From contig JAGQDJ010000155.1 of NCBI GenBank assembly GCA_022885665.1, positions 1 to 64,000 on the forward strand: a stretch of DNA of 64,000 nt. The letters run 5' to 3'. Positions 37,001-47,950 of the stretch are shown here, piece by piece. Source of the DNA: Triops longicaudatus (taxonomy: Eukaryota > Arthropoda > Branchiopoda > Notostraca > Triopsidae). The notes beneath the pieces are model-generated. The model saw nothing but the letters and a program-made list of their open reading frames with translations. It had not been told where the DNA came from and did not search any database. Every line of letters begins with the position of its first letter. Position 1 is the first letter of the stretch. Position numbers and translations under genes: made by a program.

Positions 37001-40000
37001 CATTGTCAAGATACTGAATTTTCTCGGATATCAGATATGTCAAATTGAAGGGGGGGGGGGAGGGCTGTAGCCAGCTGATTACTCGTAGTTTGGTAGGTTT
37101 CCTCTTCCTGGCGCGTGTATGTGTTCCGGTGGAGGGCGGAAGGAAGCGCAAATTTGGGCTCAAAGTTCCCTGTCTCTGTGTTTCTCGGTGCTTTTATCTT
37201 TCTTTCTCAGTCTTTGCTTTCCTATCCTGTATGCGTCAATCTCACACTACACACGTATCGCATATGGGGTTGCGCTTTGCGGAGCCGAGAACAGGAACTC
37301 GGGCTCTTCAGAAGCTGATTAAATTGTAAAAGACGGAACACCAGCCCATTGACATCATTTGCCTAGTACCGGTAACAGTACCGGCAGAGACCTAAGTACC
37401 GGGGTTGTCTTGTAAGTACCTTTCCATTTCCGAGTGCAACAAGTTGTGCAGCATTCGCATCCTTAACCAGCATAACAAACGTCCAATTTTTTTAAATAAT
37501 ATTAGCGGAAATATTTTTTAGACAACTGAAGTTGAACGCAACTTGTAATATTATTTAGCTTAGTACTAAAATAATAAAATTTAAAAAAAAGTGAATAACT
37601 TTAAAATTTTAAAAAGTGAATAACTTTAAAATTTTAAAAAGTCGAAGATTATTATGCACAAAAAGTATAAATTTGAAAACCGTTCAGAAACTTACGAGAG
37701 CTACACTCATTCAACTTATCTAACTTTATACTTGGTAAACTATGCGAGAAAAAAATTCAGAAAATTGCGACGTATGCCATAACGTTCAACTATAAACTTA
37801 GCATATTGTCGCGTCACTAACAGTTGGTTGAGCTTTGCAATGACGTGGTCTTTCACGCGGCCGTGATATTGCTAGGAAACATAGCGACTAAAGCTGAGGT
37901 AGCCAAAGGAATCTGTATTCGCCACTGACATACAATCTCCACTCGCTCTGTAGCTTCTTCTCCCCAGTTTCTCTGTCGCCCCCTTTTTTGGCTTCTTTTT
38001 AACACAAACGAAATCAACGTAGTCCCTTTGGTTTCGGAGAAGTGACTTTCAATAGTCCAGAAACCAAGGGAGATAAAAAGGGAAACTACGCTAAAACGAA
38101 ACAATTAACAAAAATTGGCGTGACAATATCCAAACTTATAGACGAACAATTAAAATGCAACGAAAAATATTAATCATATTAATGATATGAAGGAAATTAA
38201 ACCTTCAAGACGTACTGTGTATTTGATTTAGGTAAATCTACATGTTATGTCTGCATTAAATCATCTAAAAAATATCCGGGTACACAAAGGATATGACGTA
38301 ATAAAGAAATCCTGTGGCTACACATGAAATATTTGATTACGTTATATAACACGACGTAACTAGATAAAAAAGGAGAAATTTTGTTTTCAGAGCAAATGGA
38401 TATCTTCCCAAAAATATCGAAAAAAAAATATCCTTGAGCGGCTTATATCATACGCTCAACTTTTCGGTACTTTCTTGGGGCATTAGTGCAAAACTCAGAC
38501 AAGACTCGCTCTTCCTCATCCCTTTTAAAGTAAGCTACCTTGTACAGCGCCCTCGTCCTCCTGTGAGTAGATGAGCTCTTTTAGCGACCGAAACTTTCCC
38601 CTCTATCCCTCTGCTCTGTACATTTTTTTATTTCATACACTTTTTCTATTCTCGCTCTTAATTTTTCTTCTAGTGGAAAGAGTTAATACCTTGAAAGCTA
38701 AAAGTTCTACGTACTCAAAAATAACGAACAATAAAATAAAAACCCTGAAAGAGCTCAACGTCTTCGTGCACTTAAAAAATTCCTTCCAGCTTGTGAAGCA
38801 ATTTCTAACCAAATCTCTAATCGAAATGCACGTAAACTTCCAAGAATTATTTTTTTTTTCGTTACGACGTACTCACGCTCCCGCCTCCTTGGGTTTTAAA
38901 TATTTGTGCATTTTTTTCTTAAACACACAACCTATTACTACTATATTCCTTGGACCAGAATTTTCGATCTAACATCAACTTTTAATTACTATTCGGAACT
39001 CTACTAAGCCTGTTTTAATACGTCTGTTACAATATTAAAAATGTCCTTAATTGTAGTTTAAATCTCCTTCAAATTGCACACGAGTTTACTTAAAAATATT
39101 AGATATTCAGATCAAATACCTCATCTTTGAAAATTCTGTCAGTTTGTTTCGACTTTTACGGACAGTTTCAAAAGTAATTGCCATCCCAAGAACCTTTCGC
39201 ACAAAGTCTTTGAAAGTATGTAAGTCGAAACGAGCCAAAGTGTCTAGTTCAAGATTTCTGTCTTTTCGATTCAATTTGCTTTGCTTCCAGAGTGGGTGAA
39301 ATTGCCCTATAAAATGCGGCGTTGATTGAAGCTTGAGTATCGGGAGGGTACGGGAGGGGGGGGCAAAAGGAAGAACTCTTCTTCACCTTGGTTGGTAATA
39401 GGAGTAAAAGGTTGGCTAATAGTACTCAGGAGCACAGTACACATACAATTCTCACATACGTTTCTCACCCCACTGTGAGATAGTGCAGATAGACTTTAAT
39501 CATATGGATCCTCACGTAAAAAGATGTGGGTTAGGATGAGTGGAGGGGGGTAAAAGAAGGGTTTTTGCATCTCACCTTTTATAAAGGGCGTGTTGTCTAC
39601 ATTACAAAGTAAAAGAAACTGGGCGAAAAAGGGAGGGGGACTGGAATGTAATCTTATTTGTGTTTCGCTTTAAGAAACCCTCTCTCCATAAAGGTGCGAA
39701 ATTGAGAGACACCAGAGAGCACGAGAGTAAGTTACCAAAATTCCATCACCCCCCAAGAAAAAAAAACTCCTTTTAACAAAAAAGAAATTTGCTGTCTTTT
39801 ACCTTGCCTCTTTTTCTTGTCCTTTTTTCTTAAAAGATCCAATAAAAAGAAAGATACGCCAGGAAAGGTAGTGACAACAAAAAGCAAACAAGCTTTACAA
39901 GAAACATTTTAGAAAAAAAAGATTGAAGTAAAAAGATTTCGGGGAGGCTTTAGAGACACAGAGAGCACCCTGGAAAAGTTTGTTTAGGTATATGTTGTCC

Positions 40001-41447
40001 AGATTTCTCGGGGAGTGTATAATGTTAAGGGGTCACTCAGCGATGGACAAGATAGTATCAGCAAGTCCATATGTGGCGCGGCTTATGGTATTTGTCCATC
40101 GAATAGAGTGAAACAGATTTTTTTTTCCTGCTGGGTAAGCCAGCCACTCCAGAACCCTAAATCTTCTTTTCGGGGTTGATGTGGGGGAAGGACAGCGTGG
40201 GTGCGAGGGTTACACACCCGTCATTGCCCACATAGGGAGAAAAGAGTACACTAAAGTCTCTTATTGTGAATTAATAGAGACAGATTATCTAAATTGATAC
40301 ATATTTCAGTACAGCTTAACTTATTTCGTCCAACTTAATATACTTATAAACATCTAAGTAGGAGCATCTCACCCGAAACCTTGCTTCGAAAACAGTGTTT
40401 CGGATTTTTTATTTATTTTTAAACGAAACTTCCGAGCCTTTTTAGAATCTTTGCACTTTTTGAGATTTCATTTATTAACATGTTTTTGCGTTTATGTACG
40501 AAATTTAAGTATATTTTGTTGGAATTCTTGAATTCGATGTGAGCTAATTGGAGCTAAGATCTACTTTTACTAAAAACAATTGTTGCGATAACATCTGTCT
40601 TGCGATAACATCTGATCGTATCGGAATGACGGCGTTGACTGTTGATTAATTTACGGTAAGTTCGATCAAAAGATCCGGAAAACAGCTTAAAAAGGATTAC
40701 TTTTAGTTAAGAATCTTCGTCTCCATTAATTCTTATCTGAATTTTTTAATTTCCCGATTAGCTTTGTCGGTAGAGCATGAGACTCTGTCAAGCCCACTTT
40801 TCGTTCCTCAACAATTTCCACCAGAAAATAAGTCAAGAAAATTAGTCCGTTTCAAAAGGATTAAAATCCTTGCATTTCTGTTGGAAATTAAAGAATTTAT
40901 AAAGTACTGTGCACCTCGAGTCTTCACGAGCCATATTATTTGTGTTAAGTCCAGTTACATCTTCCGCGGGGGAAATGAAGCACAAAAGACGGCTTAAGTC
41001 AGTTTGGGAAAAACGTATCGACCAAGTAGACAAGCTTTAAACTTACGGAAGTAAGTTGGTGGCAAGAGCATTAAAACTCCGACTAAAGCCAAAGGCAGAG
41101 TCATTACTTCGTTATGGACTTGTTTATTTCTCCGTGACTTATTTTTTAAAGGCTTTTAATGGAAGCAACTTGACTGAGAAAGACAAGCCGAGTGTAAGAA
41201 AACTGCTGAAGTGAGCAAATGTGGAATTAACCGAAAATACGAAATCTGCTCATAAATAATGCCACCTGGGAATGAGACACTAACAATAACGAAACATGAG
41301 CATTTCTTATTCACCTATTACTTTCCCACACAACGGTTACTCGAATAAATTTAAAGTTTTTTTTTGTTCGAATTATCTTGGCTGGAATAAAAAACCACAA
41401 GGGACATTCTTTTTTGATCTTCCTACCAAAAAAAAATAATAATAAAT

Positions 41448-41478
<31 letters not shown>

Positions 41479-44400
41479 ATAAATAAAATAAAAAAAATAA
41501 ATATGTTCCGGACGAAGCCGGAAGGGATTTTCTCTCACGAGCTCTTTTTCCTATTTTCTCCTATTTTCCTATGAATACCCTTACTATATAGAATTTTTGA
41601 GAATAAACCCGGAACTTGTAAATTAAGATTTGATTTCCCCTGTATGGTCCCTGTGGTGGTAAAATGCTGTGACGTCAATTGTTGCCCAACAGTTAAATGT
41701 TGTAGCTACCCAACCACGAATGTTAAGATTCATTATTAAAAAGAATGAAATCCCCTGCACTTAGCCTGTAAGAGTTAGTTCCTTTCTAACCTTCTTTTGA
41801 GCCAGTTCCGTTTTTTCAATGTAAAATTTGATTATTATAAACAAAAGTGAGAGTTAGCATAAAAAGAACGTGACAATACATCAAATTATCAAATAAGCTA
41901 AAGACTTGGGTTCTTTGTGTTCCAATATTTCGTGGCAAAGAAGAGATTCCCTGTTCCCCCGTGTCATAAGCGCGTGGACAAGTTAAGACGGCACTGGCGG
42001 GAACAAAATAAAATAAAAAATAATGAATAAAATAATAAATAAAATAAAATAAAAAATAGTAAATAAAATAAAAACAATAATAAATAAAATAAAAAATAAA
42101 TAAAATAAAAAACTATTCGTTTGTTTTTAAAATCCAAAAGGTTTTTAGGCTCTTGATCGAATTGAAAGTAGATATATGAGATGGACACCAAGCAGCTTAT
42201 GCAAATCTGAAAGTTGGGGGTGTCAATTCTCCCACAGGTGTTACAGTACACAAAAAGGGGGAAGAATGGAACCGGTAGTCTCAAAATATCCTCCACGAAA
42301 TGTTGAGAAGATTGCTTTAGGGGTTCTGACTTGAGTGTTAACTAGACACACGTGTAAGTACACCCCACATGCACAGATGTATAGAATGTGTATACGTGTG
42401 TCGTGTATACAAAACTTTATCAGCGATCAGGTGGCAAAACTTTTCTCTTTAGTGCGAGTTGGGGTCTACAACTTCAGTTTTCGGGAAGAAGAAACTTCGC
42501 TGGTTGCCTCGGGAGGTTTAGGTAACGTCCACACTAAAACAGCTCAAACTTGGCTTGTATGTACGAACCGTAACACGTCTCTACTGTCCCGTCCTAGCTC
42601 AGTGCCAATACCCCCCACTCTCATTACCTCCTCCCACCTTTTGCAGTCATTAAGGACAGAGATTACACGTAATGAGCTGATTTGGGAGCTATTTGAGCTT
42701 TCAAGAGGCTTTCTGGGCTAAGAAGCTACATGAGATAGTCTGTTGAACTGGAACCGTTCGATTCGTGTAATTTCTGACAATTTTTAATAGCGCTTCATTG
42801 GTTGATGTAGACAAATAGTTTTATTATATCTTGATAACTTGAATTTACTATTCTATCGTAAAAGCTGTGTTAACTTTTAGAGCAGTGTTTCAGTAAGGGT
42901 AATTAAGAGCTAAAACACTAATTACGGAGATAAATCATACCTAAGCGCGTAAACCGCACTTTTTCATAGTTTTTTTCTGCGAGGAGAAACATCTTATAAA
43001 AGCTAGTGTGTGGTAAGTAAAGTGTAAGAACCACATTTTGGGAATCAAGCAAATTCAATATTTTTTCGTTTATTTCTGCTAATTGACACTAAAAGGTATT
43101 AAACAAGTGCACCTACACTCGGAAATATTACACGGGAGGAATAAAAACTGCCTTTTCTAACGTGAAAAATCAGCTCTGTTCTTTGCAACTAGTTAAAAAC
43201 TGGAAAAGCTGAAAAGCTTTCAATTAAAAATTCCCTTTTACCTTCAACGTGTCGACTCTGATTATCTTTAAATAAAGTTGACAAACAGACTTGTCTTTTG
43301 CTTTGCTAATTTTTCTTCGCTTTGCCACGACTGTTTACACCCACACTGTCCCTAATTAGCCTCTCCGTGACCTTTGCTTCCCAGGACAAAAAAAAAGCCA
43401 AAAAAACGTCACCAATGCAGCATTTTAAAGCTCAACGGTGTTTTTTTCTCTATCAGCGTGCAAATTATTTCTCAAATAAATTCTGCTCTACTGCAACAAT
43501 TGCCTCTCTATGAAACAAAGCTCTTCCTGTTCTAGAATTAATACTATCTACGTACTTATCAACAAATTTTGAGTTATTTCTCCAACTTCTTTCATTGTCG
43601 GCATTAAATCGTCAAAAAATAAATAAAAGTCTTTCGGATTTATTATTATTTTTTTATATTTTTGGTCAACAATGATAACCTTAACTTCGAGTAACCCATT
43701 ATTCTCAAGCAATTTTTTCTAGTTGTGGATCCCTTTGTCGCTTCATCTATATTTCCCTGTTGAAAAACAGTTTTCTTTCAAGTCTAAACCATCTTCAGTC
43801 CACACTGGAACAAAGAACCGCATTTTTTTGCACGACGGAGAGCGCTGCACGTGTTCTGCACATTCTTTTCTTTTTTTTCTACCCCGTCTCTTTTAATGAT
43901 CCTAAGAAACATATTCGTACCTGTCCGGTCTCGTATAGCTTTGACTTCAGATTTGCTTTCAGTAAAACCTCAAGAAAATCCTCCCTTTAAATAATAATAA
44001 TAATAATAAATAATAATAATAATAAATAATAATAATTAACTTAACTAACAAACATGTGTCAAAAGAGGAATGTACTTAGTACACTTGGGGAAAGGGAAAG
44101 GGGGGGGGGGGAAATGAAGGGGAGTTATTTACAAGGCGTTGGATGCTTCCATAAATTGAACAATAGCTGTGAACACTTTAGGATTTGACAACAATTCTTG
44201 GGGATTAAAGTGGATATTATGGGAGCTTAACTTTCTTCGTAGCAATTTTGAAGTATTTCTCTTGGTATCAATCTCTTAGTTTTAATTTTGTATTTCTCTT
44301 GACTGTATATAACAGTTTTACCGCAATAGGCAAAAGCCTACGTCAGTCAATAAAAAATAAAAAAATAATAATAATAATGTAAATTTGTATTGCTTAACTG

Positions 44401-44546
44401 TTACATCAATAACTACTGAAGTGAAACGATGTACGGCAACGAGCGAAGCTCACGCCTACGAAAGAAATATATAAAATAATACTAATAATAATACTAACAA
44501 TAACTAATAATAGTAATAATAATTATAATAACAGTAATATTCATGC

Positions 44547-44600
<54 letters not shown>

Positions 44601-45937
44601 GTAAAAAAATCTGTTCCGCACTTTATCGACTTTTGCCTGCAAGTCTTTATTTACCCTAACCTCACCCCACACGCCTCTTTACGTACTCTTCCTGTTCTTA
44701 TCACTGAACGTCCAACAGGTGCTAAATGCTAATCAGCTTCAATCTCCACTCTTCCTATCTCCCCCCTTCCTAGTCTTCTTTTCGACCCAAAACTCCCCTC
44801 AAAAGTTCCAATTTAACTCCTAAAAGCTTTTCCCCCCTCCCCGAACCACGAGAGACTATCCACGCGTCTCTTGAGGGTACGAAGACACAAAAGCAGGCAT
44901 GTCAACGGCAGTCACACAAAACTGGCCCTACTCATCAAGGCGGAGATACTCTACGACAAAAATCGCAGTCACAGTACAACTCCAATTTTGTTAACCACGA
45001 TAATGCCAACTGCAAGCGGCACAAAATATTGAGTTTCTGTCCTGTCTTTAAGCCTTTACGAGTGCAGTAAAAACTCGCTATAACATCTAATAAAACAGAA
45101 TTATTCGTAATAGCAGGTGTTGGCTTAAATACAGTCTTTATGGGTTTCACTTACAACGAACTGAAAATTACCAAAAAAATTCACTCTTTGCTTGTTAATT
45201 CATTGTTATAAAAATCATTGTTAGATATGACCAACGACGCATTTGCGACGTCTTACCAAGCGCGTAGTAACAACCTACGTAAAATCATCTTCGTTGGCCA
45301 ATATTCTGGAATTTTACTTTGTGGCCTATTACTAATATTAATCGAAATTCGATTTTTATTTTATTTTTCGCTCTCTGCTAATTAGCTTTTTCCCCATGCA
45401 CTTTCCTGTGTAATTTTGTCAACTACGCCAAAAAATTCTTTGTACTAGAAAACCATCCGATTTTACCAACTCTCAATAACTTCCGTGCTACTTGACTTCA
45501 CTGAGCAACGAGTCTGCTTCAAAAATTGCTGAAAGTGCTGTAAACGCCAAAAAAAATCACTTAATTGAAACCTTACCGTCAATATCCCAACTAAAATCAC
45601 AGTCCCCTAAAAAGAAATCACAAACTCTCGCTTTGACGTTCTAACACGGAATTTCTGCGACAGCAACAACGCAGAAATCACCGACAATGTTCTACACTCA
45701 TGTCACAGAACAAGGCAAAACCGTAGAAAAACAACTCAAGGCAAAACAAGGAACACTCCCAACACCGCTGTCCGGGCTTGGACTACCAGCCTCAACAGGT
45801 TTTCCTGTTCTGCCGTGTGCACGCTGGCGTCCAAATCTTACCTGTGCTGCGGAAGCTGAAGCCCCGTTAGACGCCGGCGTCGTCCGGCTGTTCGCTCCGA
45901 CGTCGCCAGCCAAGAAGGCCACGGGTGTGGTTTCCAT
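22776..45937 (-). CDS. Rfx: RFX-family winged-helix transcription factor (RFX1/2/3 group), complete
   Basis: Sixteen exons join in phase into 864 aa: 45842-45937, 34900-34995, 32626-32863, 32243-32317, 30325-30433, 30085-30181, 29648-29779, 29200-29376, 28821-29002, 27652-27862, 27205-27473, 26550-26769, 26142-26297, 25496-25698, 23368-23521, 22776-22955 (stop TAG at 22776). The N-terminal third is Gly/Ser/Thr-rich and activation-domain-like. The RFX DNA-binding domain spans about residues 330-412: SPAT-VQWLIENYETAEGVS, HYLRHC, AASFGKLIRS, then GNSKYHYYGIR. The conserved RFX1/2/3 regions follow, including LIPDVLRPIP, QTLRRYTSLNHLAQAARAVL and ARQFLLKWSFY-SSMVIRDLTLRSAAS, which ends in GETPIAVMGE. 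The C-terminus is short, ending PLVKRARLDS. Known role: nuclear factor that binds X-box promoters and activates ciliary genes, in insects mainly in ciliated sensory neurons. ATG 45937 is the first in-frame ATG of exon 1; upstream exons may exist. Confidence 0.95.
23522..25495. other. Rfx intron 14
   Basis: No exon was found. It contains AT-rich tandem units of about 33 bp (about 23590-23720), a poly-A stretch near 24343-24374, and three CACGTG E-boxes within 24786-24845. Confidence 0.6.
24781..24845. promoter_or_regulatory. Inverted repeat with three CACGTG E-boxes
   Basis: GGAAGCACGTG at 24781-24791 and its exact inverse at 24818-24828 form an 11-bp stem with a 26-nt loop. CACGTG occurs at 24786, 24818 and 24840. 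Whether it is bound by bHLH factors or is simply a transposon relic is unknown. Confidence 0.3.
26879..27048. repeat. Poly-A tract containing a 24-N assembly gap
   Basis: About 90 A, 24 N (26969-26992), then about 56 A, in the Rfx intron between the exons at 27205 and 26769. Long homopolymers are common assembly failures, so the true length is unknown. The flanking Rfx exons are unaffected. Confidence 0.9.
27934..28125. mobile_element. pogo/Tigger-like MITE in Rfx intron
   Basis: The left end CAGGAGAAACTCATTATAAC and the inverted right end CAATAGAGTCTCGGTACAAC form terminal repeats. TA dinucleotides flank both ends (27932-27933 and 28126-28127), the target duplication expected of Tc1/mariner-pogo elements. 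It is 192 bp with no coding capacity. Confidence 0.65.
28821..29002 (-). CDS. Rfx: Rfx exon 9: core of the RFX DNA-binding domain
   Basis: Starts VQWLIENYETAEGV and ends RTRRLGT, splitting an Arg codon with the next exon (27862), which supplies GNSKYHYYGIR. Every block expected of the winged helix is present, so the factor should bind DNA. The previous exon ends SPAT at 29200, giving the direct SPAT-VQW junction; I saw no alternative exon between them. Confidence 0.95.
31890..32075. mobile_element. Diverged fragment of the solo-LTR family
   Basis: It shares the central block of the LTRs at 16414 and 41504, including AAGAATGAAATCCCCTGCAC and AGCCTGTAATAG, with more substitutions. Its ends were not resolved. 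Confidence 0.55.
32318..32323 (-). promoter_or_regulatory. Rfx: NAGNAG tandem splice acceptor of Rfx exon 4
   Basis: The acceptor reads GAGCAG on the minus strand, so splicing after either AG keeps the frame. Use of the proximal GAG adds one Ala codon; the distal CAG, the stronger site, was taken for the model. Confidence 0.55.
34022..34078. repeat. (ATT)n microsatellite
   Basis: A run of TTA/ATT units in Rfx intron 2 (32864-34899), which otherwise shows no coding sequence. Confidence 0.75.
36640..36835. mobile_element. Diverged fragment of the solo-LTR family
   Basis: It carries the same internal block (TTACCCAACAGTTAAATTTC, then AAGAATGAAATCCCCTGCAC) as the two intact LTRs. Ends were not resolved. 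Confidence 0.5.
40752..40803 (+). pseudogene. tRNA-Lys-like pseudogene lacking the anticodon region
   Basis: The stretch TAGCTTTGTCGGTAGAGCAT followed by GAGACTCT matches the D-arm and anticodon-stem start of tRNA-Lys. The sequence then jumps to a CAAGCCCACTTTTCG remnant resembling the T-arm end. The anticodon loop and variable region are missing, so it cannot be functional; it could also be a SINE head. Confidence 0.45.
41425..41503. repeat. AT-rich simple repeat left of solo LTR b
   Basis: AAT/AAAT units; the solo LTR inserted in or beside this tract. A similar tract continues at 42006-42115 on the other side. Confidence 0.75.
41504..42005. mobile_element. Solo LTR, copy b
   Basis: A 502-bp copy of the LTR at 16414-16922, starting TGTTCCGGAC and ending GGCGGGAACA. 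It is flanked by the 5-bp duplication AAATA (41499-41503 and 42006-42010). The two copies are nearly identical over most of their length, suggesting recent activity of the parent element. Confidence 0.85.
43986..44035. repeat. (AAT)n microsatellite
   Basis: AAT units with interruptions; a second, less regular array lies at about 44470-44600. Confidence 0.75.
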
Positions 45938-45943
45938 GACAAC
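45930..45943. promoter_or_regulatory. Rfx: Candidate X-box (RFX site) across the Rfx start codon
   Basis: GTTTCCATGACAAC fits the 14-bp X-box consensus RYYNYYATRRNRAC read on either strand. The Rfx initiator ATG (45935-45937 on the minus strand) lies inside it. Autoregulation is inferred only. Confidence 0.35.
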
Positions 45944-47564
45944 TAGCCTTCCTTCTCTCTCTAATTCTTCGTGCTCTCTTTTCTGCAGCTTTTCTCCTCC
46001 GAGACACAAAAATCAACGCAACAGCTTCTTCTCAGCCACCCCCGAAAAACTTCCTTGCCAATTGGCTCGAACCTTCCGGCTGTGAAACACCTGTGAAACG
46101 AAAACAAAATTCATTAAATTCTCTTTATTAACTCCTTCATTCATAAAAACTACAGCCTTAAAATACATCCTCGCAATAAGACGAAAATTATCAATTCCAC
46201 TAATGAAGGGATCTTTAATCAATTTCCATGAGTAAAATTAATAATACAACACAAAATTTTTTAAAAAAAATTGTAAAAAACTGAAATTATTTCGGGAAAC
46301 AAATTGTCTGCCAATAACAGGTTTTATATTTTCCCGGAAAGAAATTCACGTTTTTATTTTCCTTAAAAATATCCATTCTATTATCTTTATTTCCTTACTT
46401 TGACGTTGTCGTTTTTAAGCTAAATTTTCTTGACTAAAAGGCAGAAAAAAACATGGAAAAATAATGAAGCCAAAGGAACACAAGCTCTGACTGAATTCAT
46501 AATCAAGTGAGGTGAATGAAGGGGGGGGGGGAAGGAGAGGGAGGGAGAAATACCAGGCGCATCCCAGCGTGAGATAATCAGACGGGACGTGTGTGGACGA
46601 GCGTGTGGGTAAAAGCGCGTGGACTTGGAAGAAAGCTCACGATGGGTATTGGTCGATTTGGGTGGGGAATGGCCAACAGATTTAGGGCCAGCCGCGTGCA
46701 ACAGGCAGTAGCAACGCATTTGCTGCCATTACCCGGCATTACGCTAAGTCTCTTTGAAAGCAACGCTCACATGCTTTTCCGGTCTGCGTCCTTTGCTTTT
46801 GCTCGGATTTCGAAAAAAAAAATCCTCCTTTTTCTATCTCGTTCACCCCCCACCCTCCCACCCCTCTTTTTGTCTGTTCTTGGAATAGAAGCTCCGGAGT
46901 GCATCTCAAGCCCCCTAACCCTGTTTGTAACCCCCTTTTCTCCCCTTGGCCCATAATGCATCACCGTAGTAGTCTAGCGAGTTTCCTGGTCGTGGCTCAG
47001 TGTCGGACTGGATTTGTGTCACTTGTTCATGTCAACCGAGAATTAATATCCGATACAGTAGCAACAATATAAACAGGGCAATGCCCAGGTAAACCTTGTG
47101 AAAATAAAGAAAATAATAATTTTTGTTGGACAAAGGGACACTCGAAACTGTTTTACAATAAATTTCTTCACGATTATGTTAAGTCTCTTAAGGCGGTTTA
47201 ATGGTTAGTTTATCCTAGGGATCGTAACCGCGCTTTTGCACTGAATCTCGTTGTATATATTGCGGTGTGGTTGTGCAGTGAGAATTGCAACGGCAAGAGA
47301 GTGAAAACTACTGTGGAATACATTCGTTAACATATACTAAGTTATTGATATTTCAAATGTTAATGGACTTTAAGAGCTTTTATATGAGGATTTAGGTTAT
47401 AAAGAAAACATTCTTAATTTTTCTTCATTTTTGCACAGCTTTACACAGCATTGTGTGCCAATACGCGTTTCGACGTAATGTTTTTAAACTCGTTGATAAC
47501 TATTTAGTGATTAACTGATTCATTTTCGATTTAATATTTATTTTTAACATAATTTAATATAATA

Positions 47565-47950
47565 CAGTAACAAGACAATATAGTGAACAAGATTATTACA
47601 GTGAAGATCTCTGCAATTTCCAATGAAGATCTGAATAAAAAATATAATAAAAATATAATAACAATAATAATACGAAAATAATATAGTGAACAACATTATT
47701 ACAGTGAAGATTTCTGCATTTTCCAATAAAGATTTGAATAAAAAATATAATAAAAGTAATAATACGAAAATAATGAATAATAATAATATAGTAAACACGA
47801 TTATTACAGTGAAGATTTCACTTTCCAATGAAGATTTGAATAAAATATAATGAAAATAATAATATAAAAAATAATAAATAATAGTAATATAGTGAACAAA
47901 ATTATTACAGTAAAGATTTCATTTTCCAATGAGGATTTTAATAAAAAAAA
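47565..47950. repeat. Minisatellite, four units of about 100 bp
   Basis: Each unit contains ATATAGTgAACA-ATTATTACAGTgAAGAT, a TTTCCAATgAaGAT block and a run of AATAAT/TAATAA. Units begin near 47579, 47680, 47786 and 47887. Confidence 0.75.

Larger units (their letters stand above)
34996..45841. other. Rfx intron 1 (10.8 kb)
   Basis: Between the first two coding exons I see a solo LTR and a relative, a broken tRNA-Lys, AT simple repeats, (AAT)n arrays and a 25-bp tandem duplication near 37592-37642, but no other gene. Open frames up to 133 codons lack coding character. Confidence 0.6.

Noticed and set aside
45698..46009. Longer Rfx N-terminus upstream of ATG 45937
   Set aside because: The frame is open further upstream but has no ATG there, so the upstream part is treated as 5' UTR.
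47565..47950. Regularly spaced repeats resembling a CRISPR array
   Set aside because: Repeats are long and imperfect, and linkers are AAT-rich and not unique. The window is eukaryotic, so this is a minisatellite.
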